A stretch of 64,000 nt of DNA from contig JABIWH010000041.1 in NCBI GenBank assembly GCA_018701215.1, positions 1 through 64,000 on the forward strand, in the 5' to 3' direction. The first letter of the stretch is position 1. Each line of letters starts with the position of its first letter. This stretch comes from Rhodospirillaceae bacterium. Its GTDB lineage: Bacteria; Pseudomonadota; Alphaproteobacteria; GCA-2731375. The position numbers were made by a program, and so were the translations under genes. Shown piece by piece: positions 1 through 8,299 of the stretch. Below the pieces are notes generated by a model that was not told the DNA's origin, did not search any database, and was given only the letters and a program-made list of their open reading frames with translations.

Positions 1-586
1 GTCAGTTCGGGGGTTCGTTCGTTAGGTTATTCATGAAATTCCCTCTATTTTCCGGTTGGCGCATTCTCTGCCACCGTGGCCGGGATGGCTCGGTTGGCAC
101 GGCTAAAGCCGTTCTTGATGCGTGCATGCAATATAGCAGAACGAAGGTGAAAAATCAATTTGGGCCGGGCGATGCCGCTGGCGATGTCGGAGCCTGGTGC
201 GGCTCAGTCCGTTAGCCCCGTGCTGGGATCGTTCAATTCGCCCTCAGAATTTTGTATATTTTTTTGCGGGTCGTTCTGAAAAATGACCTCTGTGAAAGAG
301 GAGAACACAATGCAAGGTCAGCCCGTAGGGAACCTACTTGGGGCTTGGGGGGTGGGGGGTGCGGATATGGCCGGTGGTGGGGTAGGTCCCGGACAACCCT
401 CTTCCCTGGGAAGATCCAAAAAATGAAGGCCGGTCGCTTCGGTGGGCGGAAGGGTGGAATGCAAGGGGCATCTTGACGAACCTACCATGGCACCGAAAGT
501 GCGCCATTTGTTACCCCGTCGGTTACCCCGAGCCCAAATTCTTACTGACAATTGAGGAGATAATTCACTTAAGTCATTGAAATGAT
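1..586. other. stretch without a convincing gene
   Basis: No open frame here has the length or composition of a real protein. The best small candidate is a 38-codon plus-strand frame at 310-426, preceded by a GAGGAG-type ribosome site but encoding a Gly-rich low-complexity peptide. A run of G tracts at 328-359 could fold as a G-quadruplex. The stretch lies immediately 3' of the minus-strand tRNA-Thr gene, a common integration site. I see no integrase, and no second copy of the tRNA end elsewhere in the window. Confidence 0.5.
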
Positions 587-662
587 TGGTGCCGGCGACA
601 GGAGTTGAACCCGTGACCTACTGATTACAAATCAGTTGCTCTACCAACTGAGCTACGCCGGC
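587..662 (-). tRNA. tRNA-Thr, anticodon TGT
   Basis: The 76-base gene, read on the minus strand, folds as a complete cloverleaf. The acceptor stem GCCGGCG pairs with CGCCGGC over seven base pairs, the D arm contains AGTTGGTAGA, and the anticodon stem ACTGA/TCAGT encloses loop TTTGTAA, giving anticodon TGT. The T arm carries the TTCAACT loop, the discriminator base is A, and CCA is encoded in the DNA. It should read ACA and related threonine codons. Confidence 0.96.
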
Positions 663-781
663 ATTGGGGGCAGGTTGTAGTCGGTTGTGGCCGTTGGCTC
701 AACCGTCTTTTGTTCCGCCCCGGCATAACTCGTCCAGCGCCAAAACGCCGCTCTCAAAATGCCGCCTTCAAGGCGCCGATC

Positions 782-2014
782 TCAAAACGCCGCCATGCGC
801 TGAAAATTTGGTCCGGCGGTGGCCGCCGCCGGGCCTGCCACCGCCAGGCCGCCCTTGATCACCAGACGGTGGTTCTCCCGCCGCGAGGCCATGCGAATGT
901 CGTCGCCCGGATTGCCATCCACCAACAGGAAATCCGCCGCCATGCCCACCGCCACCCGGCCCTGGTCCGCCAGATCCATCAGATCGGCGCTGCTTGATGT
1001 ACCAAAACGCAGGGCGTCCACCGGGCTGACGCCCAGATCGGCCATGTATTCCAGCTCCATGGCATTGGCGCCGTGATGGTTGAACGGGGTGCCCGCGTCC
1101 GTGCCCATGGCGATGTTGCCCCCCGCCTGGTAGTACATTTGCAGCGAGCGGCGGTGGTTCTCCGAGATGCGTTCCGCTTTTTCAACCACATAGGCCGGGA
1201 TGCCGTTTCGGGCGTTGTCCAGAATATTGCGCAGGGCCGAGACCGTGGGCACCAAATAGGTGCCCTGGGCCAGCATCTCGCGGACACAGGTCTCGTCCAT
1301 GAAAATGCCGTGCTCGATCGAGGTGATGCCGCCGCGAACCGCATTCAAAATGCCGTCCCGGCCCTGGGCGTGCGAGGCGCTGCGGCGATTGAAACGCCGG
1401 CCCTCGGCAATACCGGCGGCCATTTCCTCGGCCGTATAATGGGCATCCTCCGGGTTCACTCCCGGTGTCATGACGCCGCCCGTGGCCATGATCTTGATTA
1501 GATCGCTGCCGGCGTGGATCTGTTCGCGCACCGCGCGGACCACCTCGTCGATACCGTCGGCGATGCGGCCAGAGCGGTTGCCGTGTCCCCCGGTCATGCA
1601 GATCACCCGGCCAGAGGCGCGGATCGTCGGGCCCATTTGCTGGCCCGAATTGACCGCGTCACGCACGGCGAATTCCAGAAAATCCTTGCCGCCGCAATCG
1701 CGCAGCGCCGTGATGCCCCCCGCCAGCGATGTTTGCGCCCGCTCCAGCGCCTTCATGGTCACTTGCCCCGGCAACAGTTTATCGGCGGCGGTGCCCGGGT
1801 CACCCTCGGCGCCCAGGCACAGATGTACGTGGCAATCAAACAGGCCCGGCATCAAGGTGCCGCCCGTGGTGTCGATGTTCTGGCCGGCGAAGCCGCTGAA
1901 CTCGCCGCTTGGCGCTACCTTTGTGACTTTGCCGTCCTCGACCAGGACCGCCTGGCCGGCGACGATTTCGCTGCCCCCGTCATACAACAGGCCGCCGGTG
2001 TAGAGTTCTGCCAT
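782..2014 (-). CDS. metal-dependent amidohydrolase (imidazolonepropionase-like)
   Basis: A 410-residue member of the amidohydrolase superfamily (imidazolonepropionase/prolidase-like subgroup), probably a cytoplasmic zinc hydrolase acting on a cyclic amide, lactam or dipeptide-like substrate. Residues 60-64 hold the DCHVH metal motif, followed by DLIKIMATGG (bridging Lys candidate), ASHAQG and SIEHG histidines, and MGTDAG, the usual catalytic Asp. The frame opens further upstream but would then run into the GST gene. The start at 2014 has AAAGGA in front and gives the standard MAELYTGG opening. It lies 44 bases behind the GST gene on the same strand, so the two are probably cotranscribed. The exact substrate cannot be read from sequence. 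Confidence 0.88.
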   Translation of the reverse strand: MAELYTGGLLYDGGSEIVAGQAVLVEDGKVTKVAPSGEFSGFAGQNIDTTGGTLMPGLFDCHVHLCLGAEGDPGTAADKLLPGQVTMKALERAQTSLAGGITALRDCGGKDFLEFAVRDAVNSGQQMGPTIRASGRVICMTGGHGNRSGRIADGIDEVVRAVREQIHAGSDLIKIMATGGVMTPGVNPEDAHYTAEEMAAGIAEGRRFNRRSASHAQGRDGILNAVRGGITSIEHGIFMDETCVREMLAQGTYLVPTVSALRNILDNARNGIPAYVVEKAERISENHRRSLQMYYQAGGNIAMGTDAGTPFNHHGANAMELEYMADLGVSPVDALRFGTSSSADLMDLADQGRVAVGMAADFLLVDGNPGDDIRMASRRENHRLVIKGGLAVAGPAAATAGPNFQRMAAF

Positions 2015-2058
2015 CAAAAGATTCCTTTGCTCAATATCACTTATATTCTCAATATTTT

Positions 2059-2760
2059 TTAGTAGTAACCTGGCGATTTGCGGCCCAGGCCATCGAACAA
2101 CTCGCCCACGCGGAGGAACCAGGCAAAGACCGGATCGTCTTCGGCCAAGATCCGAAAGTCGCTGATGGTGCGGGCCCATTGAAAGGCGCCGAAGACGGTA
2201 TAATCGGCATAGTTCGGTGTTTCGCCGCCCAGGAAAGCCTGCCGGCGCACGGTCAGGCGCAGGGGCGTCAGGGCGGCGCGGAAAGCTTCCACGCGTTCCT
2301 CGCGCCCGGCCTGAACCTCTTCGAGGGGGCGGCCGAAAATCTTTTCCCGGCTGGCCCGGATGTAGTTCCTGTCCTCGGCCCGGACGTGTTCGTAGATATC
2401 CATCAGAACCAGGGGGGCAACGCCGGCGTGCACCACCGAATTTGTCCAGCTATGGACAAAGTAGCACAGGCCCCGCCCGGCCTCGCCGCCAAACAACGAG
2501 GGGCGGTCGGGATATTGCGCCTCCAGATGCTCGGCGATGGCATTTGAATCGCCCACCAATTGGCCATTGTCCTCGATAATCGGCACGGTGCGGAAATCCG
2601 GCCCGCCCCGATCCTTGCCGATGTCTTGAATGGCGGTAAAGGCGGTGCCGCGGTGTTCATAATCCAGGCCCTTGTGGGCCAGGGCCATGCGGGTGCGCCA
2701 GCAATAGGGGCTGAAATTACGGCCGTCCCGACCCGCCAGATCATAAAATACGATTGCCAC
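2059..2760 (-). CDS. glutathione S-transferase, LigE/beta-etherase-like
   Basis: A 233-residue cytosolic GST with an N-terminal thioredoxin-like domain (about residues 1-85) and a C-terminal helical domain. The FSPYCWRTRMALAHKGL segment is the signature of the LigE/etherase branch, and VPIIEDNGQLVGDSNAIAEHL supplies the cis-Pro and the Ser/Asp pair that contact the glutathione gamma-glutamyl group. Members of this branch conjugate or cleave ethers and haloaromatics, but many have no known substrate. I chose the GTG at 2760 because GGGGGGA lies six bases before it; an upstream TTG has no such site. It leads a two-gene unit with the amidohydrolase. Confidence 0.87.
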   Translation of the reverse strand: MAIVFYDLAGRDGRNFSPYCWRTRMALAHKGLDYEHRGTAFTAIQDIGKDRGGPDFRTVPIIEDNGQLVGDSNAIAEHLEAQYPDRPSLFGGEAGRGLCYFVHSWTNSVVHAGVAPLVLMDIYEHVRAEDRNYIRASREKIFGRPLEEVQAGREERVEAFRAALTPLRLTVRRQAFLGGETPNYADYTVFGAFQWARTISDFRILAEDDPVFAWFLRVGELFDGLGRKSPGYY

Positions 2761-2818
2761 CCAAGGTCCCCCCAATGGATATGCGCCAGCCGAAAGGGCG
2801 TAGCGAAAATTCGCGGCC

Positions 2819-2998
2819 CTACCTTAAAGCATGTTCGGGCGCGGCGCTATCGGGGTGGCTATCCGTCCGGCTTGGCAACGGGGTTTGGTTTGAAGGCACC
2901 GCGCGGGCCTGCTGGGCGGGGACCAGAAAGGCCTTTACGCGGGCCAGATAGTCCGGGTCCTGTTCGGCCCAATCAAGATCCAGATCACCGATGATCAT
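2819..2998 (-). CDS. small hypothetical protein, 59 residues
   Basis: An ATG frame preceded by GGGAGC at good spacing encodes a 59-residue soluble peptide. It opens MIIGDLDLDWAEQDPDYLAR, has a short acidic/amphipathic N-terminal half, and a Pro/Ser/Asp-rich C-terminal tail. I recognise no family. It sits just upstream of the GST gene on the same strand and could be the first gene of that unit. The rest of the 2761-3157 gap holds nothing else I can support apart from the presumed promoter of the ABC transporter on the other strand. Confidence 0.35.
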   Translation of the reverse strand: MIIGDLDLDWAEQDPDYLARVKAFLVPAQQARAVPSNQTPLPSRTDSHPDSAAPEHALR

Positions 2999-3157
2999 GC
3001 CGTTGCTCCCTATGCCTCAGGGTTGTTGGCGGTTGTTAGCGGTTATTGCCAGGGTTTCAAGGTGCCGGGGCAATGGGGCGGGGTGTTGGCGCGATTGCGG
3101 CAATATTGCGGCGCGAAGACCCTTGCGCGGGCAGGTTTTCAAGGTTAAAGCCAAGGC

Positions 3158-4105
3158 ATGTCTGTCTTTCTGGCCCGGCGGTTTTTGTCATTTCTGATCA
3201 CCGTATCGCTCGCTTCGGTGATCGTTTTTCTATTGCTCGAGGTGCTGCCGGGCGATCCTGCTTTGACCATGCTGGGCGTCGATGCCCCCGACAGCGCCAT
3301 CGAGGCCCTGCGCCTGGAACTGGGCTTGGACCGCCCGGCCATTGTCCGCTACGCCGCTTGGATCGCCGGGCTGTTTCAGGGCGAGATGGGGTTGTCTTAT
3401 GTCTACCGGGTACCGGTCACGGAATTAATCGGCCAGCGCCTGCACGTCACACTGCCGCTTGCCATCGGCGCCATGGTGGTGGCGACCTTGGCATCCCTGA
3501 CCCTGGGCATATTCGCCGCCACCAACCACAACCGGGTCGGTGACTACGGTGTCATGGGCTTTTCCCAACTGGGCCTGGCGATCCCGGATTTCTGGTTCGG
3601 CATTCTGCTGATCATCCTGTTCGCGGTGATCCTGCATTGGCTGCCTTCGGGCGGCTTTCCCGGTTGGGACGATGGCATCTGGCACGGCGTCCGTTCGCTG
3701 CTGCTGCCCATCTTGACCCAGGCCTTGAGCCTGACGGCGATCATGACCCGGGTTACCCGCTCCTCGGTCCTGGAAGTGGCGCGGGAAGACTATGTGCGCA
3801 CGGCGCGCGCCAAGGGGCTCAGCCGCCGGGCCGCCTTGTGGGGTCACGTCCTGCGCAATGCCCTGATACCGGTGCTGACCATCGGTGGGCTGTTGGTGGC
3901 CACCGTGGTCACTGGCACCCTGGTGATCGAAAACGTGTTCGCGCTGCCGGGGGTGGGCAAGTTGATTTTCGATGCCATTTCGAACCGTGACCTGATGGTG
4001 GTGAAGAACGTCGTGCTGTTGTTCGCGGCAATCGTGGTGGCGGTCAATTTCGTGGTCGATATCCTGTACGCCATGGTTGACCCCCGTATCCGGGTGCATA
4101 CCTGA
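3158..4105 (+). CDS. ABC transporter permease, DppB/GsiC type
   Basis: A 315-residue inner-membrane permease of the peptide/nickel/opine (PepT) importer family. It has the N-terminal membrane segment of the family (FLSFLITVSLASVIVFLLLEV) followed by the LPGDPA signature, a large periplasmic loop, and the C-terminal EAA coupling loop (VAREDYVRTARAKGLSRR) that contacts the ATPase. Length is typical. The stop overlaps the start of the next permease by one base (TGATG), so translation is coupled. No substrate-binding protein lies next to the operon, so peptide, opine or other substrate cannot be decided. Confidence 0.94.
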   Translation: MSVFLARRFLSFLITVSLASVIVFLLLEVLPGDPALTMLGVDAPDSAIEALRLELGLDRPAIVRYAAWIAGLFQGEMGLSYVYRVPVTELIGQRLHVTLPLAIGAMVVATLASLTLGIFAATNHNRVGDYGVMGFSQLGLAIPDFWFGILLIILFAVILHWLPSGGFPGWDDGIWHGVRSLLLPILTQALSLTAIMTRVTRSSVLEVAREDYVRTARAKGLSRRAALWGHVLRNALIPVLTIGGLLVATVVTGTLVIENVFALPGVGKLIFDAISNRDLMVVKNVVLLFAAIVVAVNFVVDILYAMVDPRIRVHT

Positions 4106-4983
4106 TGGCGGCGCTCATGGCAAAGCAGACGACAATGCAGACGACAGCGCCGGGGTTCGTCCACCGCGCCCTGCGCCACCGTTCTTTCATGATCGGGATG
4201 ATCTTCACGGGCACGATGATTATTCTGGCCCTGCTGTCGCTGATCTGGACGCCCCATTCGCCGACCGAGATCATCATTGCCCAGCGCCTGAAACCGCCCA
4301 GCCTGATCCACTGGTTCGGCACCGATCAATTTGGCCGGGATATCCTTTCGATGATCATGGCCGGGGCCCAGACCTCGATCGTGGTCGGCCTGATCGCGGT
4401 CAGTCTGGGCGCGGTGTTGGGCGCCGCCCTGGGCCTATGGGCCGCCGCCCGGCGCGGCTGGACCGAGGATGTGATCATGCGGCTGAGCGATTTGAACATG
4501 GCCTTTCCCGTGATCCTGATCGCCATCCTTTTGACGGCGGGCTGGGGGCCGGGCATCACCAACGCCATCATCGCCCTGGGTATCTTCAACATTTCGCTGT
4601 TCGCCCGTCAGGTCCGCGCCGCCGGCATCGCCATGTGGGAGCGGGAGTTCATCTTGGCCGCCCGCGCCGCCGGCAAGGGCAACCTGGCGATTACCATTGA
4701 GCATATTCTGCCCAACATCATCTCGGTCATCGTGGTACAGGCGACGATCTCCTTTGCCGTCGCGATCCTGGCCGAGGCCGCGTTGAGCTATCTGGGCGTC
4801 GGCTCGCAACCGCCCGATCCAAGCTGGGGCCGGATGTTGAGTGAAAGCCAAAGCTATATTTTTCTCACCCCGATCATTGCCCTCTGGCCTGGTCTGGCAA
4901 TCGTGTTCTCGGTGTTGGGGCTGAACTTGATGGGCGACGGCCTGCGCGATCTGGTCGATCCGCGCCTGGCCCGGCAAAGGTAG
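4105..4983 (+). CDS. ABC transporter permease, DppC/GsiD type
   Basis: A 292-residue second permease of the same importer. Features are an N-terminal OppC-type membrane segment (residues about 30-52), the LIHWFGTDQFGRDILS motif that marks DppC proteins, and the EAA loop (REFILAARAAGKGNLAI). The C-terminal LNLMGDGLRDLVDPR is the normal end of the family. It forms a heterodimeric channel with the preceding permease and is followed after seven bases by the first ATPase gene. Confidence 0.94.
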   Translation: MAALMAKQTTMQTTAPGFVHRALRHRSFMIGMIFTGTMIILALLSLIWTPHSPTEIIIAQRLKPPSLIHWFGTDQFGRDILSMIMAGAQTSIVVGLIAVSLGAVLGAALGLWAAARRGWTEDVIMRLSDLNMAFPVILIAILLTAGWGPGITNAIIALGIFNISLFARQVRAAGIAMWEREFILAARAAGKGNLAITIEHILPNIISVIVVQATISFAVAILAEAALSYLGVGSQPPDPSWGRMLSESQSYIFLTPIIALWPGLAIVFSVLGLNLMGDGLRDLVDPRLARQR

Positions 4984-4990
4984 GCGGAAA

Positions 4991-5986
4991 ATGGCCTTGC
5001 TCCAGGTTGATGATCTACGGGTCGAGCTGCAAACCAGCCGGGGCATGGTGCCCGCCGTACGCGGTGTCTCGTTCGCGCTCGAGGCCGGCGGTACCCTGGG
5101 CGTGGTGGGCGAGTCCGGCTGCGGTAAATCAATCACCGCCCTGGCCTTGATGGGCTTGCTGCCCGACGGCGCGCGCACCAGCGGGCGGATCGGACTGGAC
5201 GGCGATAATCTGCTTGATCTGGATGAAGACGCCCTATGCCGCATTCGCGGCAACCGCATTGCGATGATATTTCAGGAACCCATGACCTCGCTTAACCCGG
5301 TACATCGGATTGGCCGGCAGATCGCCGAACCGCTGCGCCTGCATCGCGGCCTGAAGGGCGCCAATGCCCGCGACGAGGTGCTGGGGCTGTTGGACCGGGT
5401 TGGCCTGCCTGATCCGGCCAGGCGCATTGATGCCTACCCACACCAGATGTCCGGCGGCCAACGCCAGCGCGTGATGATCGCCATGGCCTTGAGCTGTTCC
5501 CCCGATATTCTGCTGGCGGACGAGCCGACCACTGCCCTGGACGTTACCATCCAGGGCCAGATCCTGGACCTGATCAACGAACTGGTGGAAGACAGCGGCA
5601 TGGGCCTGATCCTGATCAGCCATGATCTGGGCGTGATCGGTGAAACCGCCGACAATGTCGCCGTCATGTACGGCGGTGCCATGGTGGAACAGGGCCCCAC
5701 CGATCGTCTATTCGCCCATTTGGCCCATCCCTATAGCCAGGGTCTGTTCGCCGCCGTACCGCAGCCGGGCGAAGCGCGCGATGGACCCTTGCGCACGATC
5801 CCCGGCACGGTGCCCGAACTGGCCGACCTGCCCCCCGGCTGCGCCTTCGCCGACCGTTGTGCCAGGGCCTCCGATATCTGCTGGGGCCAGGCGCCGACAA
5901 TGGAACTGGTTGGCCCGGATCGTCCGCGGGATCGTCAGCGGGATCATCAGGCCGCCTGCCATCACCTCCGGGCGGCGGCGCCATGA
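4991..5986 (+). CDS. ABC transporter ATP-binding protein, DppD type
   Basis: A 331-residue cytoplasmic ATPase energising the importer. Walker A is GESGCGKS (about residues 38-45), the Q loop is FQEPMTSLNP, the signature is MSGGQRQRVMIA, Walker B is ILLADEPTTALD, and the H loop is LISHDLGV. The C-terminal Cys-containing segment (PPGCAFADRCARASDICW) is the oligopeptide-transporter domain, which in this family often holds an iron-sulfur cluster. It ends with an ATGA overlap with the partner ATPase. Confidence 0.94.
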   Translation: MALLQVDDLRVELQTSRGMVPAVRGVSFALEAGGTLGVVGESGCGKSITALALMGLLPDGARTSGRIGLDGDNLLDLDEDALCRIRGNRIAMIFQEPMTSLNPVHRIGRQIAEPLRLHRGLKGANARDEVLGLLDRVGLPDPARRIDAYPHQMSGGQRQRVMIAMALSCSPDILLADEPTTALDVTIQGQILDLINELVEDSGMGLILISHDLGVIGETADNVAVMYGGAMVEQGPTDRLFAHLAHPYSQGLFAAVPQPGEARDGPLRTIPGTVPELADLPPGCAFADRCARASDICWGQAPTMELVGPDRPRDRQRDHQAACHHLRAAAP

Positions 5987-6957
5987 GCGATATCGTCCTG
6001 CTTACCGCAGATCTGCACCGCCAATTCATCTTGCCGCGTGAAAGCCTGTTCCGCGCGCCTGAAACCGTTTACGCCCTGAACGGCATTGATTTAAGCATCG
6101 AACGCGGGCGCAGCCTGGGTATTGTCGGCGAGTCTGGTTGTGGCAAGTCGACCCTGGCGCGGTTGTGCATGGCTCTGGATACGCCGACGGCGGGCCGGAT
6201 CGAGGTTATGGGGCAGGATTTGGCGGCACTCTCGGCCATGGATCTGCGCCGGGCGCGGGCGCAATTTCAAATGGTCTTCCAAGATCCCTATGGCTCCCTG
6301 GATCCGCGCCATACCGTGCGCCGCATCGTGGGGGAGACATTAGGGCCGCGGATTGCAGACCGGCAGCAGGCGATTGACCAGGCCATGGACGCGGTCGGGC
6401 TGCGCGCCAGCGACCTGGACAAGTATCCCCACGAGTTTTCCGGCGGCCAGCGCCAGCGCATTGCCATCGCCCGGGCCCTGGTGACCCGGCCCAGCCTGAT
6501 CGTGGCGGACGAACCGGTGTCCGCCCTGGATGTTTCCGTGCAGGCCCAGGTTCTAAATCTGATGCAAGAGCTGCAACGGAATTTCGGCGTCACCTACATG
6601 CTGATCAGCCACGATCTGGGCGTGGTCGATTACGTTTGTGACCAGGTGGCGGTGATGTATCTGGGCCGGGTGGTGGAATATGCCAGCCGCGCGCAGCTGT
6701 TTACCAAAGCCATGCATCCCTATACCCAGGCGCTGTTCGACGCGGTGCCCCGCATGGCAACGGGGACCGCCGCCGGCCGGCGAACGAAAGCGAAGCGGCG
6801 GGTGACATTGCAGGGCAATGTGGGCACACAGACGCGGCGGGCAACGGGCTGCCCCTTCGCCGAGCGTTGTCCAAAGGCGGAAACGCGCTGTTTCGAGGAA
6901 ATGCCCGAATTGCGAAAAATCGACAATGGACATATGGCGTCATGCCACTTTGCGTGA
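5983..6957 (+). CDS. ABC transporter ATP-binding protein, DppF type
   Basis: A 324-residue second ATPase of the importer. It has Walker A GESGCGKST, the Q loop FQDPYGSLDPRHTV that is diagnostic of DppF/OppF, signature FSGGQRQRIAIA, Walker B IVADEPVSALDVS and H loop ISHDLG. The C-terminal GCPFAERCPKAETRCF carries the family cysteines. The open frame extends further upstream inside the DppD gene. I start it at 5983 because the ATG overlaps the DppD stop (ATGA) and gives the normal N-terminus. It is the last gene of the four-gene transporter operon. Confidence 0.94.
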   Translation: MSDIVLLTADLHRQFILPRESLFRAPETVYALNGIDLSIERGRSLGIVGESGCGKSTLARLCMALDTPTAGRIEVMGQDLAALSAMDLRRARAQFQMVFQDPYGSLDPRHTVRRIVGETLGPRIADRQQAIDQAMDAVGLRASDLDKYPHEFSGGQRQRIAIARALVTRPSLIVADEPVSALDVSVQAQVLNLMQELQRNFGVTYMLISHDLGVVDYVCDQVAVMYLGRVVEYASRAQLFTKAMHPYTQALFDAVPRMATGTAAGRRTKAKRRVTLQGNVGTQTRRATGCPFAERCPKAETRCFEEMPELRKIDNGHMASCHFA

Positions 6958-7004
6958 CACAATAGGCGCAGATCGTTGCCACGAGGCCGGAGAGTAAATT
7001 CCTG

Positions 7005-7379
7005 ATGACCGAGGTTGTCACCTTCGAGCAGGCCCGTCGCCGGCACCACCCCAAGGCCGGCGGCTCCAACCCCAGGGGGAAATCACCATTCTTCAATCGA
7101 CAGGAGTTGAGCGACATACTGCAGTCCTATAGCCGCGGCGTCATCGCCGGCGATTGGTTGGACTATGCCGTTGATTGGAATGAGACGTGTGCTGCCTTCG
7201 CCATCTATGGCCAGGTTTCGGCGGTGCCCATGTTTTCCATCGTCAAACGCTCCAAACAGGGCCGGCGCACGGCGGGTTATCAATTGGTGGGACGCGGCGG
7301 CGTTTTAAAATCCGACCGTACCCTGGGCGCCGTATTGAAAATGTTGGACAGCCGGCGGACGGCTTTGGTCAAATCATAA
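7005..7379 (+). CDS. DUF2794 family protein
   Basis: A 124-residue soluble protein matching what I know of DUF2794, a family found mainly in Alphaproteobacteria and of unknown function. The conserved core FNRQELSDILQSYSRGVIAG is followed by DWLDYAVDW and the strand-rich FAIYGQ and PMFSIVKR segments. The N-terminus is basic and probably flexible. Only three bases separate it from the hydratase gene, so they are likely cotranscribed. The 47-base gap after the ABC operon leaves open whether it also belongs to that transcript. Confidence 0.82.
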   Translation: MTEVVTFEQARRRHHPKAGGSNPRGKSPFFNRQELSDILQSYSRGVIAGDWLDYAVDWNETCAAFAIYGQVSAVPMFSIVKRSKQGRRTAGYQLVGRGGVLKSDRTLGAVLKMLDSRRTALVKS

Positions 7380-7382
7380 GTT

Positions 7383-8180
7383 ATGGCAGATCGTATCGCG
7401 GATTGCGCCGATCTGCTGGCGGACTTGCGCGGCAGCGGCCGGCAATTGCAATACCTACCCATTGATCTACGCCCCCGTACCGAGGACGAAGCCTACCAGA
7501 TACAGCTAGCCCTGCATGAGCGTTTGTCCACCGCCGGGCACGGGGCCCGCGTCGGCTGGAAGATCGGCTGCACCACCAAGGTGATGCAGGAATTTCTAAA
7601 TATCCCCGCACCGTGCGCCGGCGGCATCTTCGAGCGCGGCCTGTGGCAGAGCCCGGCCAGCTATGATTTCGAGGCATTGCGCAAACCGGGCGTGGAGTGT
7701 GAGATCGCAGTCCGCCTGGCCAGGGGGGTGCCGATATCCGGCGCGCCATTTGATCAAACCAGCATTACCCCCTACGTGGGATCTGTCATGGCCGCCATGG
7801 AAGTGATCGAGGAGCGCTTTTTCGACTTCCACGACGAGGCGGTGGATGCGCCGACCCTGATCGCTGATGATTTCTTTCACCTGGGCGCCGTCTTGGGGCA
7901 GGCGGTGCCGGCAACAGAGGCCTTGGATCTGGCTTCGCTCGGCGGGCAGACCTGGATCGCGGATCAGTCGATGGGCACGGGCCTTGGCGCCGATGTCATG
8001 GGCCATCCCTATGCCGCCCTGGCCTGGCTGGCCAACCATCTGGCGCAGTATGATATTGGCTTGGCGGCGGAGGACGTGGTTCTGACCGGCTCCATCGTGA
8101 CCACGAAATATCCCACCGCGCCATCACGGGCGGTCACGGAAATCGCCGACCTGGGCCGGGCGGTCTGCAATTTCGCCTAG
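7383..8180 (+). CDS. 2-keto-4-pentenoate hydratase / FAH-family enzyme
   Basis: A 265-residue member of the fumarylacetoacetate hydrolase fold, closest in feel to MhpD-type 2-hydroxypentadienoate hydratases and 4-oxalocrotonate decarboxylases. The family hallmarks are GARVGWKIGCTTKVMQEFLN near residue 60, the metal-site Glu pair in KPGVECEIAVRLARG (about 105), and VMAAMEVIEER with the third acidic ligand. The enzyme hydrates or decarboxylates a short ketoacid in meta-cleavage type aromatic breakdown. No ring-cleavage dioxygenase gene is in view, so its pathway is uncertain. Confidence 0.85.
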   Translation: MADRIADCADLLADLRGSGRQLQYLPIDLRPRTEDEAYQIQLALHERLSTAGHGARVGWKIGCTTKVMQEFLNIPAPCAGGIFERGLWQSPASYDFEALRKPGVECEIAVRLARGVPISGAPFDQTSITPYVGSVMAAMEVIEERFFDFHDEAVDAPTLIADDFFHLGAVLGQAVPATEALDLASLGGQTWIADQSMGTGLGADVMGHPYAALAWLANHLAQYDIGLAAEDVVLTGSIVTTKYPTAPSRAVTEIADLGRAVCNFA

Positions 8181-8299
8181 TATGCGCCGGTCATCGCCAT
8201 TCCTTGGTGTTTCGGCAACTTTCTATTCATGACTTGCTGGCATGATGGCGCCATGTTTCAATTAACCTGAGGGTACCCTTGTTTGATGGCGAGGGCTGA

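Noticed and set aside
310..426. 38-codon frame with GAGGAG site
   Set aside because: Low-complexity Gly-rich product and no supporting context; mentioned only in the stretch description.
587..662. tRNA-Thr as an attachment site for an integrated element
   Set aside because: No integrase, and no repeated tRNA 3' end found in the window.
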